Source: Achromobacter dolens
GTDB taxonomy: Bacteria; Pseudomonadota; Gammaproteobacteria; Burkholderiales; Burkholderiaceae_B
Direction: 5' to 3'
Assembly (NCBI RefSeq): GCF_902859745.1
Contig: NZ_CADIJW010000004.1
Span: 62,001 to 126,000, forward strand
DNA: 64,000 nucleotides
Below the pieces are notes generated by a model. The model was not told where the DNA came from. It saw nothing but the letters and a program-made list of their open reading frames with translations, and ran no database searches. A program made the position numbers and the translations under genes. Shown here piece by piece: positions 27,330 to 38,037 of this stretch. Position 1 is the stretch's first letter; every line of letters starts with the position of its first letter.

Positions 27330-28166
27330 ATGAGCACTCCCGATCGCATGTTGTCCATCCTCGACCTCTTCCGCGACGACACCACCGCCGCGTTCCAGGA
27401 GGACGTCATGGCGCATCTGGAGTGCTCGCGCGCCACCGCCTACCGCTATCTCAAGTCACTCACCGAAAGCGGCCTGCTGGCGCCGACCGCCGGCGGCGCC
27501 TACGTGCTCGGCTCGCGCATCATCGAGCTCGACCGGCACCTGCGCCAGCACGACCCGCTGATGCGCGCGGCCCGCGAGGTCATGCGCGCCACGGGCGACG
27601 AACTCAACGCCAACCTGATGCTGTGCAGCTACTACGGCGACAAGGTCATGTGCGTGGACCGCTACTGGACCGACCATTCCATCGAATCCAGCTACGCGCG
27701 CGGCCGCCCCTTCCCCATGTTCCGCGGCGCCACCGCCAAGCCCATCCTGGCCAATCTGCCGCCTTACCAGTTGCGCAACCTGATGCTGTGGCACGCCGCC
27801 GAGATCCGCGAGGCCGGCCTGGGCGAGGACTGGGATGCGTTCCGCGCCAACCTCAAGCAATTGCGGGCGGCCGGCGTGTGCGTGTCGCACGGCGAGGTCG
27901 ACCCGGGCCTGATGGGGATCGGCTCGGCGATCTTCACGCCCGACCAGAAGGTGGTGGGCAGCCTGGTGTTCATCGCCGCCGAGGCGCGCACGCCCGCCAA
28001 GCGGCTGGCGCTGCTGCAGGAACGCATCCAGGAGGCGGCGGCGCAGGTGACGCAGAATCTGCAGGGCCTGCAAGACAACGGCGCGGCGGCGATCGGCATC
28101 ATGCCGTCGCGGCCGCGCCGCTTGAAGGCGCCCGCCGGTGCGACACCGGCGCGACGCAAGGCCTGA
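27330..28166 (+). CDS. IclR-family transcriptional regulator
   Basis: A 278-residue regulator. The N-terminal winged helix-turn-helix spans residues 1-60 (ILDLFRDDTTAAFQED, then SRATAYRYLKSLTESGLL). The C-terminal IclR effector domain runs from about residue 75 to 250. It includes the family pattern GRPFPMFRGATAKPILANLP and SHGEVDPGLMGIGSAIF. It is the last gene of the rightward arm and very likely controls the locus through the divergent promoter. The start ATG at 27330 matches the N-terminal domain. Its stop abuts the convergent ppa stop without a gap. Confidence 0.9.
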   Translation: MSTPDRMLSILDLFRDDTTAAFQEDVMAHLECSRATAYRYLKSLTESGLLAPTAGGAYVLGSRIIELDRHLRQHDPLMRAAREVMRATGDELNANLMLCSYYGDKVMCVDRYWTDHSIESSYARGRPFPMFRGATAKPILANLPPYQLRNLMLWHAAEIREAGLGEDWDAFRANLKQLRAAGVCVSHGEVDPGLMGIGSAIFTPDQKVVGSLVFIAAEARTPAKRLALLQERIQEAAAQVTQNLQGLQDNGAAAIGIMPSRPRRLKAPAGATPARRKA

Positions 28167-28697
28167 TCAGCCCTTGTTGTAGCGCTCGGCGCTCTTGAGG
28201 ATTTCCTCGTGGGCGGCATCAACGCCCTTCCAGCCCTTGACCTTGACCCACTTGCCCTTCTCCAGGTCCTTGTAGTGCTCGAAGAAGTGCTGGATGCGGG
28301 CCGTGTCTTCGGCCGGCAGGTCTTCGTACGACTTGATGTTGCGGTACGGGGGGTAGAGCTTTTCGATCGGCACGGCCAGCAGCTTGGCGTCGCCACCCGA
28401 CTCGTCGTCCATTTCCAGCACGCCGATGGCGCGGCAGCGCACCACGGCGCCGATCTGGATGGGGAACGGCGTCAGCACCAGCACGTCGGCGGGGTCACCG
28501 TCTTCCGACAGCGTTTGCGGGATATAGCCGTAGTTGCACGGGTAGTGCATGGCCGTCAGCATGAAGCGGTCGACGAAGATCGCGCCCGATTCCTTGTCGA
28601 CCTCGTACTTCACCGGGTCGGCGTTCATGGGGATCTCGATGATCACATTGAAGTCTTCCGGCAGCTTCTTGCCGGGGGACACGCGGTCATAACTCAT
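28167..28697 (-). CDS. ppa: Inorganic pyrophosphatase
   Basis: Hydrolyses pyrophosphate to phosphate in the cytosol and so drives biosynthetic reactions. The product is 176 residues, standard for family I. The signature [10 protein letters not shown] is intact near residue 66, along with [15 protein letters not shown] and [11 protein letters not shown]. The stop touches that of the IclR gene on the other strand. It is 28 bases downstream of hemY on the same strand and may be co-transcribed with the heme cluster. Confidence 0.97.
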   Translation of the reverse strand: MSYDRVSPGKKLPEDFNVIIEIPMNADPVKYEVDKESGAIFVDRFMLTAMHYPCNYGYIPQTLSEDGDPADVLVLTPFPIQIGAVVRCRAIGVLEMDDESGGDAKLLAVPIEKLYPPYRNIKSYEDLPAEDTARIQHFFEHYKDLEKGKWVKVKGWKGVDAAHEEILKSAERYNKG

Positions 28698-28725
28698 GAT
28701 GGAACCTTGTCAGTCTGAAAGAGGA

Positions 28726-30333
28726 TCAAAGCGAACCGTCGTCCTTGAACGGCGGCTTGGTGGTCGGGGCCGGCACCGCGGGCGCGGCCGGCTTGGGAGT
28801 GGCCGGCGGGGCCGGCGAATACGTCGGCACGGGGCTGTCGAACGCCGCGGCCGGGATCGGCGCGCTGTCGAAATATTCGTCGATGTCGGAGGTGCCGCCG
28901 ACGACCGGCGCATCTTCCGGCGCCAGCGCGCGCGCCTGCTGCTCCTTGTTGGCGCGGGCGTCCGGGTCCAGCACGTAGTCCGACGCCGACGCGGCCACGG
29001 CCGGCGGCAACGCGGGATAGTCGCCGCCGATATCGGCGTCGATATCCGACAGGCCGACCGCGTACCCGCCCTCGGCGTCCAGGCGGTACGGGTCCGAGCC
29101 GGTATCCGCCGCCGGCAGCGCCGCGTCGGCGGCCAGCACGGGCAGCGCCATGCTGGCGGCGGTGGCGAGGCGCCAGTGGCGCACCGCATCGGCCGGACGG
29201 TCGAGACGGTCGTACAGGCTGCCCAGCAGCGCGTGCGTCTGCGCATCGCTACGGCGCGACAGGCTGCGCAGCAGGTAGCGTTCGGCCTGGCCCCACAACT
29301 GGCCGTTCAGGCACAGCATGCCCAGCGCGGTCAGCAGGTCTGGATCGGTGGGACGCTGCTGCAGCCAGGTCTCGGCCTTGGCCAGCCGGCGCGAGACCTG
29401 CTCGGCGTCGCAGCGCGCGTAGGCGGCCACCAGGGCGGGGTTGAATTTGACGGCGATGGCGGCCTCGAGCACCTTGGCGGCTTCGTTGGCCTCGCCGGCC
29501 GCTTCGAAGGAGGCGGCGCCGGCCAGCGCGATCTCGGGCAGCAGGCGCTCCTCGGCCTTGAGGTCTTTCCAGATGGCGCGCCAGCCGTCGTTGGCGGCCG
29601 CCGCACGCAAGCGCGCCGCGCCGGCCACGTCGATCAGATGGTCGCCCTCGGTGCGCGCCAGGGCATTGCGGCGCAGCAGGCCGCGCGCCAGCGTGAAGAC
29701 CTGTTCGTCATGATGCAGGGCCGTGTGCGCGCGCAGCAGCAGGCGCATGGTATGCAGGTGGCGCGCGCCGCCGTCGGCCAGCGGCGCCAGCACGGCCAGC
29801 GCGCGCTCGGCGCGGCCCTGGTCCAGCAGCATGTCGGCCGACACCGTCGCGGTGGCTTCCACCAGGCCGGGGTCGGTGCCGGCCTGCTCCTGCGCGGTCG
29901 CCAGCAGGCGGTCGCGGCGGTCGAATTCCCCCAGGCCATGCGCGGCACGGGCGGCCGACAGCGCGGCCAGCACGCGGCGGGTCTGCACCTTGGTCTGCTC
30001 GAGCAACTTGGTCAGGTCTTTTTCGGCGTGCGAATAACGGCCTTCGAGCAGGCCGATCCAGCCGCGCTCGAGCAACTCGTGATCGCGCGCCTGGGCGCGC
30101 TTGCCGCGCCAGGCGCGGACGCGATCAGGGATGGCAAGCAGCCAGGCCAACAGGCGCAGGCCGACGTACAGCACGACGAAGGCGGCCACGATCAGCAGCA
30201 CGGCCAGCGTCAGCGACATCGAGATGCGCCACGGCCAGACCAGCAGCAGCACGTTGCCGGAATGGGAACGCAGCACCACCGCCAGGGCGACGGCGATGAC
30301 GGCGAGCAGCAGTGTCCAGAACCAGGTACGCAT
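28726..30333 (-). CDS. hemY: HemY-type heme biosynthesis-associated protein
   Basis: A 535-residue inner-membrane protein with two N-terminal membrane segments (residues 5-25 and about 40-64) and a long TPR-like periplasmic or cytosolic region. It is the proteobacterial HemY, whose role next to hemC, hemD and hemX is still poorly defined; it is not protoporphyrinogen oxidase. The N-terminal block RGWIGLLEGRYSHAEKDLTK is typical. The last 100 residues are Ala/Pro/Asp-rich and probably disordered. It lies 5 bases after hemX. Confidence 0.9.
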   Translation of the reverse strand: MRTWFWTLLLAVIAVALAVVLRSHSGNVLLLVWPWRISMSLTLAVLLIVAAFVVLYVGLRLLAWLLAIPDRVRAWRGKRAQARDHELLERGWIGLLEGRYSHAEKDLTKLLEQTKVQTRRVLAALSAARAAHGLGEFDRRDRLLATAQEQAGTDPGLVEATATVSADMLLDQGRAERALAVLAPLADGGARHLHTMRLLLRAHTALHHDEQVFTLARGLLRRNALARTEGDHLIDVAGAARLRAAAANDGWRAIWKDLKAEERLLPEIALAGAASFEAAGEANEAAKVLEAAIAVKFNPALVAAYARCDAEQVSRRLAKAETWLQQRPTDPDLLTALGMLCLNGQLWGQAERYLLRSLSRRSDAQTHALLGSLYDRLDRPADAVRHWRLATAASMALPVLAADAALPAADTGSDPYRLDAEGGYAVGLSDIDADIGGDYPALPPAVAASASDYVLDPDARANKEQQARALAPEDAPVVGGTSDIDEYFDSAPIPAAAFDSPVPTYSPAPPATPKPAAPAVPAPTTKPPFKDDGSL

Positions 30334-30338
30334 GGGCC

Positions 30339-31529
30339 TCAGTCCTGATCGCTGGTCTTGAAGCCGGCGGCGCGCAGCGCGGCCACGGCGTTCAGGCTGT
30401 CGGACACGTCGGGCATGCGCACCGCGATATCGGTCTGCGCCAGTTCGCGGGCCAGGTTCTGGGCCGCGACCGTGTCAGGCGAACGGGTGTCGAAGTACTT
30501 GGCCAGCGTGGCGCCGACGTTGTCGAGCTCGCTTTTCCAGACCGCGGGCTGGCGCATCAGCATGGCCAGTTGCACGGTCAAGAGGCGCTGGCGCAGCGTG
30601 CCGCGCACCTGGTCGGCCTGTTCCGGCGACAGCAGCAGCGCCGCGGGTTCGTCAACGCGCTGGATCGAGATCAGGCCGCCAAGCTCATGTGCCAGCGCCG
30701 AGCCGGCGCGGCCCGGCCACGAGGCCACTTCGGCTCGCCAGCGCTGCCACCAGGCCGCGTCGGCCGGCAGGCCGGCCTGAGGGTCGACCGGGGCGGGGGC
30801 CGGGGTCGCGGGGCGAGTCTCGCCGGCGGCGATGCCGGGCGCGGCGGCGTCCGGCACCAGCAGCGGCGCCTTGCCGACCAGGGCCGTCAGGCGCTCGATG
30901 CGGGCTGACTGCGCCGGAATGTCGACGGTGGACACGGCGCGCAGGCGGTCCAGGTCGCCGTTGATGGCCTGCTGCAAGCTGGAGAAGCGCGGGCGGTCGG
31001 CTCGCGCCAGGCGCGATTGCGCGGTTTCCAGCGCGACGATGGCGTTGGAGACGTTGCCGGCCAGCCGGAGTTGCTGGCTGCCGATGGTAAGCAGGCGCTC
31101 GACGTCGTTGGCCAGCAGTTCGTCGCTCGCGCTGTCGTTGAAGTTCTGCCAGGCCTGTTGCAGGGCGTTGTACTGGCTCTGGGTCTCGCGCACGCTGTCT
31201 TCGAGGTCACCCAGGCGACCGGCCTGGGCTTGCGCCAGGGCCAGGGCTTCGCGAGTGTCCTTGCGCGCCTGCGCCACGTCGGCGGCCAGCGTGTCCAGGC
31301 GCGAGGCGACCTCACGGCCGGCGGCGACGAACTGCGTGCGTTGCTGCCACAGGGCATAGCCCAGCCCGACGGCGAGCAGGATGACGATGATGAGGGCAGT
31401 GACCAGGGGGCCACTGCCGCGCTTGGCCGGACGGGCCGTGACGGAATCGGCCGGGGCCGATGCGGGCGCGCTGGCGCCCGGGGCGGCCGGGTTAACGGCC
31501 GGATCGGTAGCGGGAGTCTTGTCTGTCAT
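30339..31529 (-). CDS. hemX: HemX-type uroporphyrinogen-III C-methyltransferase-like protein
   Basis: A 396-residue membrane-anchored protein. Residues 1-45 are a Thr/Pro/Ala-rich cytosolic tail, followed by one membrane segment (PLVTALIIVILLAVGLGYAL). A long coiled-coil-rich region follows, including DTLAADVAQARKDTREALAL. Although relatives are often annotated as uroporphyrinogen methyltransferases, the catalytic SAM-binding motifs are absent, so enzymatic activity is unlikely. The ATG at 31529 is preferred over the longer frame. It lies in the order hemC-hemD-hemX-hemY. Confidence 0.88.
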   Translation of the reverse strand: MTDKTPATDPAVNPAAPGASAPASAPADSVTARPAKRGSGPLVTALIIVILLAVGLGYALWQQRTQFVAAGREVASRLDTLAADVAQARKDTREALALAQAQAGRLGDLEDSVRETQSQYNALQQAWQNFNDSASDELLANDVERLLTIGSQQLRLAGNVSNAIVALETAQSRLARADRPRFSSLQQAINGDLDRLRAVSTVDIPAQSARIERLTALVGKAPLLVPDAAAPGIAAGETRPATPAPAPVDPQAGLPADAAWWQRWRAEVASWPGRAGSALAHELGGLISIQRVDEPAALLLSPEQADQVRGTLRQRLLTVQLAMLMRQPAVWKSELDNVGATLAKYFDTRSPDTVAAQNLARELAQTDIAVRMPDVSDSLNAVAALRAAGFKTSDQD

Positions 31530-31566
31530 GACGCGATTGTATTCGGTGTCAGTCCGAAGCAACGAA

Positions 31567-32379
31567 TCAAGCAGCAACAAAAGCCTGGAAAATCGACTCG
31601 TCGTTGGGCATGCAGATTTTTACCATTGCTTGCGAACCCGGATCAGATGCCGGCGACGGCACGCGCCGCGCCAGCGAAGGATGGGTCAGGACAAAGCCGC
31701 AACCGCCCCACCAGGCGGCCAGCCCGGCCGCCTGCAACTGGTCGCGCACCGAGTCCGCGCCCTCGCCGCTGGTGATGAGCCAGGTGGCCGGCACGCCCTG
31801 CGCGGCCCAGCTCCGCAGGCGCGCAAGCTCGAACTCGTCCCATTGTGCCGGCAGGCGCCGGTAGGCCGCGTGACGTGTCACGGAGACGCCATGTGACTGC
31901 AATTGTTCGCTGAGCCAGTCCCGGCCCTGCGTGCCGCGCACCACCAACACCCGCGACGGCAGCCGTGGCAGGCCGCAAAGGACCTCCCAGAGCGCCTCGG
32001 AATCGTGGCTGGCGGCCTGGTCGCCGGGATGCAGGACTGTTGTATTCGCGCCAAAACCCGGCAGCCCCGCCAGCCCTGCGGCGCTGGCCGGTCCGACCGT
32101 GGCGACGGCCACGCCCACGGGCCAGGGCGCCGGACCATCCGCTCGGGCCAGTTGATCCAGGTATTGCCGGGCGGCATTGCCGCTGACGAACACCACCATG
32201 TCGTAGTCCGCCGGCCGCGGCAGGTCCGTGGCGGCGACGGACAGGGGGTGGATATCGAGCGCGGGCAGGATGCAGGGCGTCCAGCCCGCGGCGCGCAAGC
32301 GGTCGGCCAGGGCCTCGTTGCGACCGGCGGGCCGTGTCAGCACGGCCACGCGCGGCGCTTGGGCGGCGGCCCTGTCCAT
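31567..32379 (-). CDS. hemD: Uroporphyrinogen-III synthase
   Basis: Closes and inverts ring D of hydroxymethylbilane to give uroporphyrinogen III. The product is 270 residues, usual for this poorly conserved family. Visible features are the N-terminal VAVLTRPAGRNEALADRLRA, FVSGNAARQYL near residue 65 and VLVVRGTQGRDWLSEQL near 150. WLITSGEGADSVRDQL lies near 205. Its start overlaps the hemC stop (TGATG), so the two are coupled, which supports the assignment strongly. Confidence 0.92.
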   Translation of the reverse strand: MDRAAAQAPRVAVLTRPAGRNEALADRLRAAGWTPCILPALDIHPLSVAATDLPRPADYDMVVFVSGNAARQYLDQLARADGPAPWPVGVAVATVGPASAAGLAGLPGFGANTTVLHPGDQAASHDSEALWEVLCGLPRLPSRVLVVRGTQGRDWLSEQLQSHGVSVTRHAAYRRLPAQWDEFELARLRSWAAQGVPATWLITSGEGADSVRDQLQAAGLAAWWGGCGFVLTHPSLARRVPSPASDPGSQAMVKICMPNDESIFQAFVAA

Positions 32380-33326
32380 CAGTCCTCGGGGGATGCGTCT
32401 TGCAACAGCTCGTCGAGAATGGCCTGGGCGCCGGCATCGAACAACTCGGCGGCGACCGCCTCGCCGATCGCCTGCGCCTGGCCCACCGGACCGCTGCGTT
32501 CGGCGCGCAGGGTGCGCGTGCCGTCGGGCGACGCCACCAGCGCGCGCAGCGTCAGGCTGCCGCCGTGGATTTCGGCATAGGCCGCCAGCGGCACCTGACA
32601 GGAGCCGCCCAGCCGGCGCGACACCGCGCGTTCGGCCAGCGAGATCGCGGTCGCGGTGGCATCGTTCAGCGGCGCCAGCCAGGCACGCATATCGTCGCGA
32701 TCGTCGCGGATCTCGATGGTCAGGGCGCCCTGCCCGGCCGCCGGCAGGCAATCCGAAGGATCGAGCAGGCAACGGATGCGATCCGTCAGGCCCAGCCGGT
32801 TCAGGCCGGCGGCGGCCAGCACGATGGCATCGTATTCGCCGCGGTCGAGCTTGCCCAGACGGGTATCGAGGTTGCCGCGCAGCGGCTTGACCGCCAGGTG
32901 CGGATAACGCGCGCGGATCTGCGATTCGCGGCGCAGGCTGGAGGTGCCGACGACGGCGCCGGCCGGCAGGTCGGCCAGCGTGTCGTAGCGATTGGAGACG
33001 AAGGCATCGCGCGGATCGGCGCGATCGAGCACGGCGCACAGTTCGAACGGCGCCTGCAGATCGACCGGCATGTCCTTCAGACAATGCACGGCCAGATCGG
33101 CGCGCCCGTCGAGCAGGGCGTTTTCGAGTTCCTTGACGAAGAGCCCCTTGCCGCCCACCTTGGAGAGGGTGCGGTCGAGGATCTGGTCGCCTCGGGTCGT
33201 CAGGGTGAGCAGTTCAACCGCGCACGCCGGGTACAGCGTGCGCAGTCGATCGCGCACATGCTCGGCTTGCCACAGGGCAAGCCGGCTGGCGCGGGTCGCG
33301 ATGACCAAGCGTTGCGGCAGAGACAC
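32379..33326 (-). CDS. hemC: Hydroxymethylbilane synthase (porphobilinogen deaminase)
   Basis: Polymerises four porphobilinogens into hydroxymethylbilane. The product is 315 residues. The dipyrromethane cofactor attaches to the Cys in [13 protein letters not shown], near residue 248, which is present. Other hallmarks are [13 protein letters not shown] at residues 9-21, GDQILD near 47, KGLFVKELE near 60 and [18 protein letters not shown] near 130. It starts six bases after a tiny membrane-protein gene and overlaps hemD. Confidence 0.97.
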   Translation of the reverse strand: MSLPQRLVIATRASRLALWQAEHVRDRLRTLYPACAVELLTLTTRGDQILDRTLSKVGGKGLFVKELENALLDGRADLAVHCLKDMPVDLQAPFELCAVLDRADPRDAFVSNRYDTLADLPAGAVVGTSSLRRESQIRARYPHLAVKPLRGNLDTRLGKLDRGEYDAIVLAAAGLNRLGLTDRIRCLLDPSDCLPAAGQGALTIEIRDDRDDMRAWLAPLNDATATAISLAERAVSRRLGGSCQVPLAAYAEIHGGSLTLRALVASPDGTRTLRAERSGPVGQAQAIGEAVAAELFDAGAQAILDELLQDASPED

Positions 33327-33332
33327 GAGGCG

Positions 33333-33458
33333 TCATCGAACGAAGTGGGAGACGATGACCGTCGCCACGACGCCCAGGATGGCCAGCACGAACAGGCCCT
33401 GCAGGAGGCTCAGGCCTGATTCGGATTGCTGGGGATCGGCGGATCTACGCAGACTCAT
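33333..33458 (-). CDS. Small single-pass membrane protein between terC and hemC
   Basis: A 41-residue ORF with a polar N-terminus (MSLRRSADPQQSESG) and one membrane segment (LLQGLFVLAILGVVATVIVS). The ATG at 33458 has AAGGA eight bases ahead. It overlaps the last 14 bases of terC in another frame and stops six bases before hemC. Tight packing and a good ribosome-binding site support that it is real. Function is unknown; coupling to hemC translation is possible. Confidence 0.6.
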   Translation of the reverse strand: MSLRRSADPQQSESGLSLLQGLFVLAILGVVATVIVSHFVR

Positions 33459-34164
33459 GTACGGATTCCTTGGAGGCGGTTTTGCGGCTTGCCAGCCACC
33501 GTCCAAGGACAACAACGAGCAAGGCGCCGAAGATTTCTACGCCGATTTTAACCGCAGTGGGCTGGACGCCGAATTGACCTTCGACAAACACGTCCGTGAC
33601 CAGCATGCCGCCCGCGATCCAGCCGAGCAGCGCCGCGCCGAAAGTCACCACCAGCGGATAGCGGTCGATCAGCTTCAGGACCAGCGTGCTGCCCCAGATG
33701 ATGATGGGCACGCTCACGACCAGGCCGAAAATTACCAGACCGATCTGATGATCAGCGTGAGCATTCTGGGCCGCGCCGGCGATGGCGATGACGTTGTCCA
33801 GGCTCATCACGAAGTCGGCGATGATGATGGTCTTGATGGCGGCGATGATGGATGTGCCGCCCTTCACGTTGCCATGGGCGTCATCCTCGGGCACCAGCAG
33901 CTTGACGCCGATCCAGACCAGCAACAGGCCGCCCACCACCTTCAGGAACGGGATCGACAGCAGGGTCAGCGCAAAGGCGATCAGGACCACGCGCAGCAGG
34001 ATGGCGCCGGCGGTGCCCCACAGGATGCCCTGCATGCGCTGCTTGGGCTCCAGGTTGCGGCACGCCAGCGCGATCACCACCGCGTTGTCGCCGCCGAGCA
34101 GGATGTCGATGAGGATGATCTGGAATACCGCTGCCCAACTCAGCGTCTGGAAAAACTCAAGCAA
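33445..34164 (-). CDS. TerC family integral membrane protein (copy 1)
   Basis: A 239-residue multi-pass membrane protein of the TerC/Alx family, implicated in metal (manganese) export. Characteristic acidic membrane motifs are LLGGDNAVVIALACRNL near residue 22 and DFVMSLDNVIAIAGAA near 115. About seven membrane segments can be seen. It lies 104 bases after a second TerC gene, with terminator-like hairpins between. The last 20 codons fall in sequence resembling a repeat near 53812. Confidence 0.9.
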   Translation of the reverse strand: MLEFFQTLSWAAVFQIILIDILLGGDNAVVIALACRNLEPKQRMQGILWGTAGAILLRVVLIAFALTLLSIPFLKVVGGLLLVWIGVKLLVPEDDAHGNVKGGTSIIAAIKTIIIADFVMSLDNVIAIAGAAQNAHADHQIGLVIFGLVVSVPIIIWGSTLVLKLIDRYPLVVTFGAALLGWIAGGMLVTDVFVEGQFGVQPTAVKIGVEIFGALLVVVLGRWLASRKTASKESVHESA

Positions 34165-34187
34165 TTTGAACCCCCGAAGGCATTTAT

Positions 34188-34238
34188 CAAAATAAAGGCC
34201 GGCCCCGTGCCGGCCGGCCCGCCGCCGTGGCGGCGGGC
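34188..34238 (-). terminator. Two hairpins between the terC genes
   Basis: GGCCGGC-CCCGT-GCCGGCC (34197-34215) has an A/T-rich left flank (AAAATAAA) that reads UUUAUUUU leftward. A second stem, GCCCGCCGCC/GGCGGCGGGC, lies at 34217-34238. Probably a terminator of the upstream terC copy, perhaps with read-through. Confidence 0.65.
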
Positions 34239-34268
34239 TTGGAACAACGTATTATTGTAGTTCAGCTT

Positions 34269-34967
34269 TCAGTCAGCTTTCTGGCGCATCAGCAAAACTT
34301 TGCCGATCGCCAGTACCAGCACCGCGCCCAACGCTCCGGTCATGAGGGCGAAGCTGTGCTGGGTCACGCCCAATGCCGCATCGATGCGCGCCACCGGCTC
34401 CTGCAGGGCGGGATCACCCACCAGCAATTCGCCGGCGATGAAGCCCAACAACGCCGCGCCCACCCAGACGATGAGCGGGAAGCGTTCGATGACCTTGAGC
34501 AGCAGCGTGCTGCCGAAAATCACAAGCGGAATACTGATCGCCAGGCCCAGCACCAGCAGCGTGGTGTCGCCCATCGCCGCGGCGGCGACGGCCACCACAT
34601 TGTCCAGGCTCATGACCAGGTCGGCGATCATGATAGTGCGGATTGCGGTCAGCAGATTGCCATGGGTCTTGCCGTCCCCCTCTTCCTCGCCTTCCGGCAG
34701 CAACAGGGTCACGCCGATGTACACCAGCAGCAGTGCGCCGATGAGCTTGAGCCACGGCAGCATCAGCAGCTTGGCGGCCACCAGCGTCAGCACGATACGC
34801 ATGATGATCGCGGCGGCCGAGCCGATCACGATCGCTTTCTTTTGCTGCGCCGGCGGCAGCGAGCGCGCGGCCAGCGCAATCACCACGGCGTTATCGCCCG
34901 ACAGCAGAATGTTGACCCAAATGATCTGGAGCAACGCTAACCAGAATGCCGCTGAACTGAGTTCCAT
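34269..34967 (-). CDS. TerC family integral membrane protein (copy 2)
   Basis: A 232-residue TerC-family membrane protein related to the copy just downstream. Motifs are LLSGDNAVVIALAARSLPP near residue 22 and DLVMSLDNVVAVAAAAM near 115. A charged, Glu-rich loop (PEGEEEGDGKTHGN) lies before the second motif, where the other copy has EDDAHGNVKGG. The start is preceded by AAAGAGG. Upstream is a structured leader with a perfect TATAAT (35098-35103). Tandem TerC genes suggest duplicated metal-homeostasis or membrane-protein metallation roles (inference). Confidence 0.9.
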   Translation of the reverse strand: MELSSAAFWLALLQIIWVNILLSGDNAVVIALAARSLPPAQQKKAIVIGSAAAIIMRIVLTLVAAKLLMLPWLKLIGALLLVYIGVTLLLPEGEEEGDGKTHGNLLTAIRTIMIADLVMSLDNVVAVAAAAMGDTTLLVLGLAISIPLVIFGSTLLLKVIERFPLIVWVGAALLGFIAGELLVGDPALQEPVARIDAALGVTQHSFALMTGALGAVLVLAIGKVLLMRQKAD

Positions 34968-35018
34968 ACCTCTCTTTCCTAGGACGTGATCCCCCTAGGA
35001 CAAACCAAATGAATGGGT

Positions 35019-35103
35019 GGAAAAGACAAAAAGACGTACTGACCGTCTTGGTGCGAGCCCGACGGCATTCTTGCTGGGTACGTGCAGAATTTCTTTCATT
35101 ATA
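35019..35103 (-). promoter_or_regulatory. Promoter -10 and structured leader ahead of the first terC gene
   Basis: Read leftward: TATAAT (35103-35098), then nested stems ACGTAC/GTACGT (35083-35078 with 35039-35034) and CCGTC/GACGG (35065-35061 with 35047-35043). The tract CTTTTTGTCTTTT follows, so the layout resembles an attenuator or riboswitch platform. I could not match it to the yybP-ykoY manganese riboswitch consensus. Confidence 0.45.
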
Positions 35104-35171
35104 GTTTCGTTCAGCTTTCCGTATGTTTCGCCGGCCGCATCATGGACACGGGATTTCCCTAGGCTGGAACG

Positions 35172-35199
35172 AAAAAAAGGCCCGCCGAGGCGGGCCTTC
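35172..35199 (-). terminator. Terminator after sucD
   Basis: AAGGCCCGCC-GAG-GCGGGCCTT stem with seven As on the left, a U-tract leftward. It lies 16 bases after the sucD stop. Confidence 0.92.
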
Positions 35200-35214
35200 T
35201 TCATGCGCACAACC

Positions 35215-36096
<882 letters not shown>

Positions 36097-36121
36097 TTGT
36101 GAATCCTTGGATTTTTTCTCT

Positions 36122-37282
<1,161 letters not shown>

Positions 37283-37292
37283 GTGTTACCTG

Positions 37293-37895
37293 TCAGGACG
37301 TATGAGAAAGAGAAGGTGAATCGGAGGTCGAATCGGCCGATGCCTCAGCGCTACCCCCGGTGTACCACTTGGGATAGTGCTCAGCCACCACCGGGCCGTC
37401 GGTGCTCAGGGCATGACAGCCGTCCAGTTGGAACGGACGCCGGTTCGGGTTGCTTTCCTGCCGCCGGCGATTGGCCATGGTCTGCACCGCCGCGGTGGGA
37501 AGCACCTGCGACAGCTCGGTCATGTGCGTACAGCCCTCGACATGGCCGAAGCGTTCCTTGACCTGACGGCGGAACCCCTTGAGCAGGTTCATGCCGACCA
37601 GGTCAGCGTAGGCGGATTCGATGGCCATGCAGTGCTCGCCATAGGGAGCGGCATCATAGACGGCCCGCGCGGCCACGATGGTGAAATCGCCATCGATGGT
37701 GATGCGCAGGTGCATATGGTGGATGGGTTGCCCCGCCTTGAACATCTCGCCGTCGCGCTTGGGAAAATCGTACGCCTTGACGTCGATGAGCTCGGCTTCC
37801 AGGTCCCAGTTGCCGTCATCGCGCGCATACGACTGCACGCGTATGGAACGCGTGTGCAGCGGCTGGCGAGGACAATCCGGCGGTGGCAAGGGCAT
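37293..37895 (-). CDS. DUF2889 domain protein
   Basis: A 200-residue protein of the DUF2889 family, function unknown. The family pattern is visible as HTRSIRVQSYARDDGNWDLE near residue 15 and KAGQPIHHMHLRITID near 53. C-terminal blocks are EGCTHMTEL and NRRPFQLDGCHAL. The start at 37895 is inferred from homology, as the ribosome-binding site is weak; the frame is open for 31 further codons upstream. It lies 10 bases ahead of sucC, so the genes are probably co-transcribed. The last 20 residues are Ser-rich. Confidence 0.78.
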   Translation of the reverse strand: MPLPPPDCPRQPLHTRSIRVQSYARDDGNWDLEAELIDVKAYDFPKRDGEMFKAGQPIHHMHLRITIDGDFTIVAARAVYDAAPYGEHCMAIESAYADLVGMNLLKGFRRQVKERFGHVEGCTHMTELSQVLPTAAVQTMANRRRQESNPNRRPFQLDGCHALSTDGPVVAEHYPKWYTGGSAEASADSTSDSPSLSHTS

Positions 37896-38037
37896 GCTTG
37901 GGGCCTGCGGGGCGAAGACGGCCGGCGCATGGTGCGCGGCAACAAAACCTTCAAAGTATAGCGCAGCCCGCCCTGCCCCGACGGTCAAAATGCGCGGCGC
38001 GAACGCCCGTCGCCAGGGCAGATCGCGCCGCGCCGCC

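Noticed and set aside
34979-35000. Direct repeat CCTAGGAC separated by 8 bases, with another CCTAGG near 35158
   Set aside because: Short and without associated mobile-element features; kept only as a note because 6-8 base matches can be chance.
34968-35214. yybP-ykoY manganese riboswitch ahead of terC
   Set aside because: The conserved GGGGAGUA-type core and other consensus blocks were not found, so only a generic structured leader is reported.
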